A stretch of DNA of 64,000 nt from positions 1-64,000 of the forward strand of contig NZ_RCUW01000012.1 in assembly GCF_003667525.1 (NCBI RefSeq). Direction: 5' to 3'. This DNA is from Mycetocola_B reblochoni. Its GTDB lineage: Bacteria; Actinomycetota; Actinomycetes; Actinomycetales; Microbacteriaceae. Under the pieces are notes generated by a model, which saw only the letters and a list, made by a program, of their open reading frames with translations, searched no databases and was not told where the DNA came from. The position numbers and the translations under genes are program-made. Each line of letters begins with the position of its first letter. The first letter of the stretch is position 1. Of this stretch, positions 17,365 through 26,642 are shown piece by piece.

Positions 17365-17829
17365 TCAGGCCCGAGGCAGACTCGCCTGAACGAGCCATGA
17401 CCCGCCGTCCCGCTGTGCGCTGAGGGCACCGCCGAGGAGTTCGACCCGCTCGGTCATCGGCCGCAGTCCGTAGCCGCGATCTCGATTCGATCCCGCCTCA
17501 CGTACCGGCGACGCGGAGTCGTTGCGGAATCTGACGTCGACGCGGCTCTCCCCCACCATGAACTGGATATCCACGAGTGCGGCCTGCGGCGCATGGGTGA
17601 GGACGTTCGTGGTGCATTCGGTGAGAAGGTGAACCAGCGTGGTCTCGACCGAGTGCGAGACCTGAATCCCGGACGGGACACCCACCGTGACCTCGATCCC
17701 GAGGCCACGAAGATGAGCCACATTCGCCGCGAGGCTCTCCTGCAGGGTCGTCGGTCGGTCAGTCCGACCCGCGACAGCCGGTTGTACTCGCCTGCGCTGC
17801 GCAGCAGGCCCTCGGGGTAGGGCGTTCAT
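17365..17829 (-). CDS. Histidine-kinase ATPase (HATPase_c) fragment of a NarL-type two-component sensor
   Basis: A 154-residue frame whose last 100 residues form a kinase ATP-binding domain: N-box VETTLVHLLTECTTNVLTHA, then VDVRFRND (G1-like Asp degenerate) and GYGLRPMTERVELLGG (G2 box). The sensor, membrane and HisKA_3 phospho-acceptor parts of a normal 400-residue LuxR-group kinase are missing. The first 25 residues are arginine-rich and look non-native. In the +1 frame the same DNA reads EGLLRSAGEYNRLSRVGLTD, which looks like kinase sequence, so a frameshift in the GACC tetranucleotide run near 17750 plus a 5' deletion is possible. It sits beside a response regulator. It is either a stand-alone ATPase partner or, more likely, a remnant. 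Confidence 0.6.
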   Translation of the reverse strand: MNALPRGPAAQRRRVQPAVAGRTDRPTTLQESLAANVAHLRGLGIEVTVGVPSGIQVSHSVETTLVHLLTECTTNVLTHAPQAALVDIQFMVGESRVDVRFRNDSASPVREAGSNRDRGYGLRPMTERVELLGGALSAQRDGGSWLVQASLPRA

Positions 17830-17869
17830 TCACACACCATTATTTGTCTGCCCGGGGCCGGATAGAAGT

Positions 17870-17956
17870 CTACGGCTTACAGATTCCCAGCACCTGACAG
17901 AGCCAGGCGAACGTCGGGACAACGTCGGGCATGTTCAGCAGAAGAATCTCAAGCAT
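17870..17956 (-). CDS. Tiny hydrophobic peptide (28 aa), possible signal or leader peptide
   Basis: A 28-codon frame starting at an ATG with an unusually strong ribosome site (GAGGAG, 7 nt spacing). A second in-frame ATG at 17977, preceded by GGGGAG, would make it 35 residues (MTHEER prefix). The product is hydrophobic and ends in FAWLCQVLGICKP with two cysteines six residues apart. It lies between a histidine-kinase ATPase fragment and a divergent NarL-type regulator, beside a peptide-toxin (sdp) locus. A TATTCT -10 box at 18037-18042 serves it. I do not recognise the sequence. A pheromone-like inducer or a regulatory leader is conjecture. Confidence 0.55.
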   Translation of the reverse strand: MLEILLLNMPDVVPTFAWLCQVLGICKP

Positions 17957-18025
17957 ATTTCGCTCCTCGTGTGTCATGCGTGTCGCTCCCCAAGATTCCC
18001 GATGCCGGCACGGCTCGCGTAGCGG

Positions 18026-18053
18026 CAAAGGTGGAGAGAATATGCGACCTTTG
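18026..18053. promoter_or_regulatory. Palindromic operator candidate in the regulator/peptide intergenic region
   Basis: CAAAGGT (18026-18032) and ACCTTTG (18047-18053) form a perfect 7-bp inverted repeat with a 14-nt spacer. The minus-strand -10 box TATTCT of the peptide gene is inside the spacer. The sequence GCGACCTT-TGG here recurs as GCGACCTTGG at 21939-21948, upstream of the toxin gene, so both may be sites for the neighbouring response regulator. Confidence 0.45.
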
Positions 18054-18140
18054 GAGGCCTGTCCTGCCCGGAGGGGACGGGGACACGGCCGACTGACGAT
18101 GTGCACATCGACCGCGAACCGGCTCCGTGAGGTCAGTGCC

Positions 18141-18146
18141 TAGGTT
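18141..18146 (+). promoter_or_regulatory. -10 element of the response regulator gene (leaderless)
   Basis: TAGGTT lies exactly 6 nt before the ATG of the regulator, the leaderless spacing seen repeatedly in this window. Confidence 0.55.
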
Positions 18147-18152
18147 TGAGTT

Positions 18153-18821
18153 ATGGGTGATATTCGAGTGCTCATCGCGGATGACGAGGCGCTTGTACGA
18201 AACGCCCTCCGGCTCTTCGTGGACAACGCGGCGGGGATGTCGGTCGTGGCAGAAGCCACCACCGGTGCCGAGGCTGTGTCGCGTGCCCGAGCGGTTCAGC
18301 CGGACGTCATTCTGATGGACATCCAGATGCCGACGGTGGATGGGATCGACGCAACGGCTCAGCTGGTCGCCACGCTCCCGGGCGCACGGGTTCTCGCGGT
18401 GACGACGTTCGCCTCGGAAAAGTACATCGTCGCGGCGCTGCGCGCGGGCGCCTCCGGCTACCTCATCAAGGACACGGCCCCCGATGCACTCGTTCAGGCG
18501 ATTCGAGACATCCACGAGGGACGCGCTGTCCTGTCCCCGGACATCAGCCGCGAACTTGTGCACACCGTCAGACAGCCAAACGATCGCATCGATCGGCTGA
18601 CGGAACACCTGTCGCGCGACGCAACGACACTGACACCGCGAGAGTATTCGGTCGTTCGCCTTCTCGCTGAGGGGCTCTCCAACAGTGAAATCGCCGAGCG
18701 TCTCGTCATCTCCGAAGCCACCGTGAAGAGCAATCTGGGTCGTGTGATCCAGAAGTGGGGCGTGAGAGACCGGGTTCAGGTCCTCATCTTCGCCGCACGC
18801 GAGGGCATCGTCTCCCTGTAA
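18153..18821 (+). CDS. NarL/FixJ-family response regulator
   Basis: A 222-residue two-domain regulator. The receiver domain has the acidic pair IADDEA (about residues 8-13), the phospho-acceptor Asp in VILMDIQMPTVDG, Thr in AVTTFASEKYI and Lys in GYLIKDTAPD. The LuxR-type output helix-turn-helix is LTPREYSVVRLLAEG then NSEIAERLVISEATVKSNLGRV (about residues 160-205). All phosphorylation residues are intact even though the adjacent kinase gene is only a fragment, so another kinase may phosphorylate it. It is divergent from the tiny peptide gene and convergent with the last gene of the sdp-like operon (10-bp gap). The likely role is control of that operon. Confidence 0.9.
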   Translation: MGDIRVLIADDEALVRNALRLFVDNAAGMSVVAEATTGAEAVSRARAVQPDVILMDIQMPTVDGIDATAQLVATLPGARVLAVTTFASEKYIVAALRAGASGYLIKDTAPDALVQAIRDIHEGRAVLSPDISRELVHTVRQPNDRIDRLTEHLSRDATTLTPREYSVVRLLAEGLSNSEIAERLVISEATVKSNLGRVIQKWGVRDRVQVLIFAAREGIVSL

Positions 18822-18831
18822 CGGAGCGCGG

Positions 18832-19362
18832 TCACTGGCCGGAATCGTTCCGGGAGCTCTCGGCGGACGACACACACACCGCGGACAGCTCGGCCGCCGC
18901 CCGCTGCGCCGTCGACAGCTCGGTGAACGCTACAAGGTAGGTCGTGTGCGACGACGTCCGAATCCGCGTCGCATGGGTTCCGCCGGCGGAATAGAGGCGC
19001 CCGAGTTCGGTTCCGGCCGATCCCTTGATTCCCCACCCCCGATACTGGGCATAGGGGTCAACGGTCACCACCGAGACGTCCGCCATGTCGTCGATCGGAA
19101 CCCGGGTCACCCACAGCGGCCAGAAGCCGAGCGCGACCTCGCGCTCCGAAATCGTGAGCACCGCCGAGGCCTTCCAGAGGGCTGCGAACACGACGATGAA
19201 CGCCAGGGCGAGACTCACCAGCGCGAGTGCCAGTTCGCCGGGGCGGGGCGGCGCGCCGAGCAGAACGATCACCGCGATAGCCACGACCGGCATCACCAGA
19301 CAGATGGCGCCGATCCGAGCGCCCAGCGGGGCAGCCGATGAGAATCTGGTGGTGTCCGTCAT
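18832..19362 (-). CDS. PH-like domain membrane protein, candidate immunity protein of the sdp locus
   Basis: A 176-residue protein with two adjacent transmembrane helices (about residues 15-63) followed by a bacterial PH-like beta domain (VLTISEREVALGFWPLW, then TRVPIDDMADVSV and TTYLVAFTEL) resembling DUF3093-type proteins. Its ATG overlaps the sdpB stop (ATGA), so it is translationally coupled to the toxin-maturation genes. Bacillus uses the unrelated multi-pass SdpI for immunity. No SdpI or SdpR homologue is visible here, so by position and membrane topology this is the best immunity candidate. That role is inference. Confidence 0.75.
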   Translation of the reverse strand: MTDTTRFSSAAPLGARIGAICLVMPVVAIAVIVLLGAPPRPGELALALVSLALAFIVVFAALWKASAVLTISEREVALGFWPLWVTRVPIDDMADVSVVTVDPYAQYRGWGIKGSAGTELGRLYSAGGTHATRIRTSSHTTYLVAFTELSTAQRAAAELSAVCVSSAESSRNDSGQ

Positions 19363-20477
19363 GCGACATCCTTCCGTAGTGGCCGGGTTTTCCAGTGGAT
19401 GGTGGCCGTCAGCTGGGTCGATTCGTGTGGGCGTATCAGGAGCAGGAGATCAGCGGCGATCATAATCAGCGAGAAACTCCAGAGTCCCATTGTCGCCGCG
19501 ACAGCGAGGTGAAAAAGCACCGCCAGGATAAGAATTGTTTGGCGCACGGGGCGCGAGTAGAACGCAGCCGGAACGAGGCTCAGCTGAAGCAGCAGGGTGC
19601 CGTATGTTACCGCCACGGTGACCGGGAGGAACTGAAGAACCGCCTGAATTGCGCTGCCGAAGGGATCGGGCGGGCTGAACGTCGGATTCTGCATCCAGTA
19701 CCACAGGGCCGTGCCGTCGGACCATTCAAGCACCCCGAACTTGGCGATGCTGGCCTGGAAGTACACCCCCATCACCTGCGCGATGAACAGTCCGATCGCA
19801 CAGTAGGCCACACATTTCACCCACACATTTCGCTGCGCGTATCCGCGGTCCATGCTCCAGTGCCACCGACGCCGATCGACGAGGACGAAAGGAATCAGAA
19901 TCAGGGTCAGGCTGGCCGAGAGGTGTTCGCCACCGTCGACAGCCGTACTCGAGGTCATCACACTCCACGTCACGTACCAGTGTGGGACAGCCGTAATCGC
20001 GGGCGCGATGCCGATCACCACCAGCACCAGCACCAGTACGGCCACCCATCGGCTCAGCTCAAGCAGCCCGGCGTCACTCCCCAGACAGAACAGACTGAAC
20101 TGTCCCAACGTGCCGCCGCAGTTGACACCACTTGGGATGGCGTCGCTGCGGAAGAACAGCTGGTTCGTCGGCGTAAAGATTAGCGTCAGCATGGTCGCGA
20201 GAGCGATCAGCGCCCGCGTTGCTCCGAGCACCGGTGTGAAGGGACTCGTGCTGACGATGTATCGCTCCAGCCGAGAGAGGGTGGCCCCGCGGGTGTCGGA
20301 CTCGGGATCCTGGGGCGGCTGTAGCGCCGTGGCGCCACCGTCAGCAGTGGTGCGACCGTCAGCAGTGGCTTCACCGTCAGCAGTACTGCGACCGTCAGCA
20401 GTGGCCCTAGCGTCAACAGGCACCCCGCGGGCTGTGACGGCACCGCGAGCGTCGTCGTCCGTCGATGTCGTTGTCAT
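19359..20477 (-). CDS. sdpB: SdpB-family (HTTM domain) sporulation-delaying toxin maturation protein
   Basis: A 372-residue polytopic membrane protein of the HTTM/vitamin-K-carboxylase-like superfamily. After a soluble 85-residue extension come about six to eight helices, starting with SPFTPVLGATRALIALATML. The VDGGEHLSASLTLILIPF block and the following DRRRWHW match the SdpB signature (D-G-G, then R-R-x-H-W). In Bacillus subtilis SdpA and SdpB are both needed to turn pro-SdpC into the secreted SDP toxin. The ATG overlaps the sdpA stop (ATGA). Bacillus SdpB begins almost directly with the first helix, so the long N-terminus, which carries a 4 x 18-bp repeat, is unusual; a later start is possible. 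Confidence 0.88.
   Translation of the reverse strand: MTTTSTDDDARGAVTARGVPVDARATADGRSTADGEATADGRTTADGGATALQPPQDPESDTRGATLSRLERYIVSTSPFTPVLGATRALIALATMLTLIFTPTNQLFFRSDAIPSGVNCGGTLGQFSLFCLGSDAGLLELSRWVAVLVLVLVVIGIAPAITAVPHWYVTWSVMTSSTAVDGGEHLSASLTLILIPFVLVDRRRWHWSMDRGYAQRNVWVKCVAYCAIGLFIAQVMGVYFQASIAKFGVLEWSDGTALWYWMQNPTFSPPDPFGSAIQAVLQFLPVTVAVTYGTLLLQLSLVPAAFYSRPVRQTILILAVLFHLAVAATMGLWSFSLIMIAADLLLLIRPHESTQLTATIHWKTRPLRKDVA
20335..20406 (-). repeat. Four 18-bp tandem repeats in the sdpB N-terminus
   Basis: Four units with core ACCGTCAGCAGT at 20335, 20353, 20371 and 20389. They encode six-residue repeats of type (A/S/T)TADG(R/E/G) in the cytoplasmic extension. Such in-frame units can expand or contract without destroying the frame. 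Confidence 0.9.
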
Positions 20478-21067
20478 GCCTGCTCCTGTACCGTGCAGGC
20501 GACGTCGGCACGTATCGCCCAGCTCGTGGGGTCATAGTCGAGACCCGCGTAGTCCAACGGAATGGGCTCCCGCTTCAGGAGCAGAACGTCGCCGCAGAGT
20601 CGAAGATCGTATCCGCTCACCTGCCACTCCTGTGTACCCTGGCTGTCCATCGCGGCGGTCGCGCACCCGTCGACGTCGTCTCCCGTGCACTCGGCCCAGA
20701 CGTCGTCGAGCTCCGCGGTGCCGATCAGCTGGGAGTGATCGTACTCATCGAGCCGGGATTCGCGGTTCAGGCCGAAAGCGTTCTGCGGGCGCGCATTCGG
20801 CCCCCGGGTGACGTGCTCCCATGCGCCGTGCTCGTTCATCACATACGCCACCATGAAGGGTTCGCGAGGATCCTTCGTGAAGAACCCCCATCCCTGAGGC
20901 GAGATCTCGTTGACCAGGCCGGTCATCGCGCGAGCTGCTTCGGAGGCGTGAGATTTGATCGGCAGCGATGAGAAGACGATTGCGGCAACCGCCACCGCCG
21001 CGATGGCGCACACCACGCCGAACTTTGTTCTGACCCCACCGTGACTGGTTCCGTTCGCGCCGCTCAT
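20474..21067 (-). CDS. sdpA: SdpA family antimicrobial peptide system protein
   Basis: A 197-residue protein with an N-terminal membrane anchor (about residues 15-38) and a soluble domain holding the SdpA hallmark PQGWGFFTKDPREPF, followed by ARPQNAFGLNRESRLDEYD. Later Cys residues (WAECTGDDVDGC, LRLCGDV) suggest an extracytoplasmic disulfide. SdpA acts with SdpB in maturation of the SDP cannibalism toxin. The ATG at 21067 has GGAG 7 nt upstream; a GTG two codons earlier is less likely. It lies 74 bp after the interrupted toxin gene, with a strong hairpin between, and overlaps sdpB by ATGA. Confidence 0.9.
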   Translation of the reverse strand: MSGANGTSHGGVRTKFGVVCAIAAVAVAAIVFSSLPIKSHASEAARAMTGLVNEISPQGWGFFTKDPREPFMVAYVMNEHGAWEHVTRGPNARPQNAFGLNRESRLDEYDHSQLIGTAELDDVWAECTGDDVDGCATAAMDSQGTQEWQVSGYDLRLCGDVLLLKREPIPLDYAGLDYDPTSWAIRADVACTVQEQA

Positions 21068-21095
21068 GATCACTCCGTTTCACTTCTTGTCAGCA

Positions 21096-21136
21096 CGGCC
21101 GGTGGCACGCGAATAGATATCGCGTGCCACCGGCCG
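21096..21136. terminator. Intra-operon hairpin between toxin gene and sdpA
   Basis: Perfect 16-bp stem (21096-21111 with 21121-21136; a 17th A-T pair is possible) and a 9-nt loop. It lies just past the sdpC stop and before the sdpA ribosome site. It probably gives partial termination or protects the upstream transcript so that toxin mRNA exceeds sdpAB mRNA. The T-run (GCTTTT) is on the plus-strand side, so it could also stop plus-strand transcription. Confidence 0.75.
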
Positions 21137-21140
21137 GCTT

Positions 21141-21851
21141 TTACTGCGGGTAGCTGGCGCCGACGCGCGTCGCGTTGGAGAGGAACTTCTCCTCCGCGAC
21201 CCGTTCTTCACCACCGGCCGCGGCGATACGACCGCACCTGGTCCAGGCCCCGCACCAGAGGTACACGGAGACGACGACGGCGCCCGCGGCGGTCACGGCC
21301 GCGGCGTTGTGCACGATCGCGCCGGCATACACAACGACGACGACGGCCGCAGCACACGCGGCGACCGCACCGCACATCGGGACGACCTGAACATCACCGA
21401 CGTTTGTGACCGCGTTCTCGAGTTCCTCTTCGGTGTAGGTTTCGCTGATGTACTCGTTGAATGCGCCGCTCAACGCGTCGATGCCCGACTGCGTCTCGTT
21501 GACCGAGCCCGACCGCAGCTGAGCGACTGCCGCCTCGACCTCGGCCTGCTAGGCGGCGACAAACTCACTCCGCGTCTCCTCGACGTACCCCTCGACGGTG
21601 GCGCGATCGTCATCGGAGAAGAGAGTGTCGATGCTGGTGCCGAGTTCTTTCGCCGCGGGGCCGACGCCGAACAGCACACCGTCGACCAGTTCGACGTCGC
21701 GCGTTGTGAGACCGTCGTCACGCTCGGTGTCAACGCGCGACGTCGGCTCAGCGAATGCCGCGGGTGACACGAGGGCATACCCCAGCACCAGCGCAACCGC
21801 GGCCACGATCGCGGCGAGAGTGAGAGGAACCCGCCTGATAGCCATTGTCAT
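21141..21851 (-). pseudogene. sdpC: SdpC-family sporulation-delaying toxin precursor, interrupted by an in-frame amber codon
   Basis: The frame holds 236 sense residues plus one internal TAG at codon 101 (21549-21551); the frame is otherwise open for 135 further codons. Residues 1-34 are a Sec signal peptide (cleavage near AFA-EP). Residues about 45-75 show the SdpC-like ELVDGVLFGVGPAAKEL, and after the stop QLRSGSVNETQSGIDAL continues the family pattern. A C-terminal hydrophobic toxin region starts with MCGAVAAC (Cys160 and Cys166, C-x5-C, the spacing I recall for the SDP disulfide) and has a long Ala/Val helix and WCGAW. AAGGAAG precedes the ATG. The stop is probably a recent CAG-to-TAG change (the next codon is CAG). 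A sequencing error or readthrough cannot be excluded. Confidence 0.82.
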
Positions 21852-22071
21852 GATGTCGAACTCACTTCCTTGTGTTGTGCGGGCTCGACGAGTGTCAGCC
21901 CACCCCTCAGGATCACCCGGTCCAGTGGGGCCGCACTAGCGACCTTGGTCCTGACATCTGCATCCAGAAGCAGCGGTGACGCGCTCCGTGGCAGCGGCGC
22001 GCCACGTCGAGCGCGCCACGCCCCCGGACCCCGGCACACCCACGACAGAAGCCCCGCCCACCCACGGCAGA
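21852..22071. other. Promoter region of the sdp-like operon
   Basis: No gene seen. It must hold the minus-strand sdpC promoter. TAGTGC (minus strand, near 21935) is a possible -10. GCGACCTTGG at 21939-21948 resembles the half-site of the palindrome in front of the regulator. A short direct repeat (GCAGAAGCCCCG-like) lies at its right end, by the aconitase terminator. Confidence 0.4.
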
Positions 22072-22103
22072 AGCCCCGTCAGGTCCAGAGACCTGACGGG
22101 GCT
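22072..22103 (-). terminator. Terminator of aconitase gene
   Basis: Perfect 14-bp stem (22072-22085 with 22090-22103) and a 4-nt loop, about 70 bp beyond the acnA stop. Confidence 0.8.
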
Positions 22104-22174
22104 CTTGTCGGAGACGCGACGAGGGAGGCGGCGAGCCTCCCCCGAGACGTATCGAAGGGGAATCCGCGTCGTTG

Positions 22175-24994
<2,820 letters not shown>

Positions 24995-25112
24995 GATGCG
25001 CTCTCCTTCGGTCCCGTTCGATCCGGGCGTTCACGCTCAATCTACGAGCGGCGCCGCCTGCAATCCAGCAAGGCGGACCTAACCACTGGATCTCCGTGAT
25101 GACGAGGAGAAG

Positions 25113-25130
25113 TATCTCGACGCCGAGATA
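25113..25130. promoter_or_regulatory. Perfect palindrome upstream of acnA
   Basis: TATCTCG-ACGC-CGAGATA, 7-bp arms with a 4-nt centre, lies 119-136 nt upstream of the aconitase start. This is typical of a TetR or MarR-type operator. It lies in the gap between acnA and the 3' end of the DUF3159 gene, so it can only serve acnA. Some actinobacteria repress acn through a TetR-type AcnR; no regulator gene is adjacent here. Confidence 0.55.
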
Positions 25131-25188
25131 ATTCTAGCAGCGGTACGGGCCCTGTCGCGCCCGATCGAGACGTCGGTGCGTCGCGGCG

Positions 25189-26010
25189 TCAGGCGGCAGG
25201 GTCGCGGGCGGGATTCGACCGCTCCCCTGCCGGGTTGCGCGCGAGCCACGCACGCACGAGCAGCCACGTGACCACCAGGGCCGGGGCGTACAGGGGAAGC
25301 CCCATGACGAGCTTGGTCACGCCGAGCGCGGCGACCTGTCCGCCCGCCCAGAGCGGGACCTGCACGAGCAGCCGCGCCACGAAGAGCCCGACCCACCCTG
25401 CCGTCACCCAGCCGTAGAAGCGACGGGCCCCCGGTCGGGTGCGCCAGCTCGTGCCGTCCCCGACGAGGACCTCGGCGATCACGCCGACGAGGGGCCATCC
25501 GATCGCGATGGACAGCAGCAGGGCACTCGCGCTCACGCCGTTGACGACAAAGCCGTAGACGAAGTTGTCCTCGGCGCGGCCCGTCATCAGCGCGAAGACG
25601 GCCGACAGCACAACGCCGCCGAGACCGCCGAGCGCCGCCACGAAGGGCGTGCGCTGGATCAGCCGCACCACGGTGAACAACACGGCGGCCCCGACCGAGA
25701 AGAGCAGGGAGAGCGGAAGCGAGTCGCTGATCACGTAGACGGCGACGAACAGGAAGCCGGGAACCACCGCCTCGACGATGCCCCTCACTCCTCCGATCGC
25801 CGCGAGCAGGGCGGCTCCGGTGCTGGAAGAACCGTCGGTGAACGACTCCAGCCCCGCCTTGCGCGCCGCACCGGCGATCGCATCGCGCAGCGTCGGGGCG
25901 GCCGCGTCGTCCGCGGAGGACTCCGACCGACCGTCGTGGGCCGCGTCGCCGCCCGACCGCTCCGGTGACACGTCCTCCTCGCGCGCCTCGGCGCCGCTGT
26001 CCGCTGCCAC
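25189..26010 (-). CDS. DUF3159 family membrane protein
   Basis: About 273 residues: an acidic, Ser/Ala-rich soluble N-terminus (about 1-65) and then five or six transmembrane helices (GIVEAVVPGFLFVAVYVIS onward) with conserved FYGWVTAGWVGLFVARL. The family is confined to Actinobacteria and has no known function. The GTG start lies 2 bp after the DUF3710 stop, so it is the third gene of the dut-DUF3710-DUF3159 operon, a gene order widely kept in the phylum. Confidence 0.85.
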   Translation of the reverse strand: MAADSGAEAREEDVSPERSGGDAAHDGRSESSADDAAAPTLRDAIAGAARKAGLESFTDGSSSTGAALLAAIGGVRGIVEAVVPGFLFVAVYVISDSLPLSLLFSVGAAVLFTVVRLIQRTPFVAALGGLGGVVLSAVFALMTGRAEDNFVYGFVVNGVSASALLLSIAIGWPLVGVIAEVLVGDGTSWRTRPGARRFYGWVTAGWVGLFVARLLVQVPLWAGGQVAALGVTKLVMGLPLYAPALVVTWLLVRAWLARNPAGERSNPARDPAA

Positions 26011-26012
26011 GG

Positions 26013-26642
26013 CTACGGCGCGGCGTTTGCGGGAACGGTGAGCGGGATGAGGTCGCGGGGAGGCATGGGGTTGGTCCCCCGCACGACGACGACGCTGCGG
26101 AACAGGTCCTCGACCTGCTCGGCGGCGGCCGCGTCGACCGCGCCGCGACCCGCGATGACGCCGCGAAGCAGCCAGCGCGGCCCGTCAACGCCGACGAAGC
26201 GCAGGATCCGCTTCCCCGGCTGGCCGTCCGGCGTCGTCGCGGGGATCTCGGCGATGAGCTCGGGGCCGAAGGTGCCCTCCCGCTCACCGATCCGGCCGCC
26301 CTGCCCGGCGATCTGGGTGCGGATCTGCGACCGCGTCTCGTGCCACAGCCCCGTCGATCGCGGGGCGGCCATCGGCTGGATCTGGAGCGTGGACTCCGCG
26401 TAGTCGAGGCTGACGGCGACGATCCGCTTCGAGCTCTCCTCGACCTCGAGGCGAAGGTTCAAGCCCTCGCGGGGAAGGATCTTGATGCCGCCGAGGTCGA
26501 TGTACGGCCGAACGGGGTTCGCCTCGGCCTCGTCCAGAGGACCGGAGACGTCGCGGTCCTCCGGGGCCGACTTCGCCGTCAGATCGACCTCGGCCTGAGT
26601 CTGTTCGACGTCGGTGGCGTCCTGATCGGCTGTGTCGCTCAT
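26013..26642 (-). CDS. DUF3710 family protein
   Basis: A 209-residue soluble protein with an acidic N-terminal 40 residues, then YIDLGGIKILPREGLNLRLEVEE, QIQPMAAPRSTGLWHE (the core family pattern), RFVGVDGPRWLLRGV and a C-terminal VVVRGTNPMPPRDLIPL. Function unknown. The ATG overlaps the dut stop (ATGA) and the gene ends 2 bp before DUF3159. Confidence 0.9.
   Translation of the reverse strand: MSDTADQDATDVEQTQAEVDLTAKSAPEDRDVSGPLDEAEANPVRPYIDLGGIKILPREGLNLRLEVEESSKRIVAVSLDYAESTLQIQPMAAPRSTGLWHETRSQIRTQIAGQGGRIGEREGTFGPELIAEIPATTPDGQPGKRILRFVGVDGPRWLLRGVIAGRGAVDAAAAEQVEDLFRSVVVVRGTNPMPPRDLIPLTVPANAAP

Noticed and set aside
21141..21473. Separate 110-residue protein from the 3' part of the toxin gene
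   Set aside because: It needs a TTG start without a ribosome site, would lack a signal peptide and is exactly in frame with the upstream part. It is the rest of the interrupted gene.
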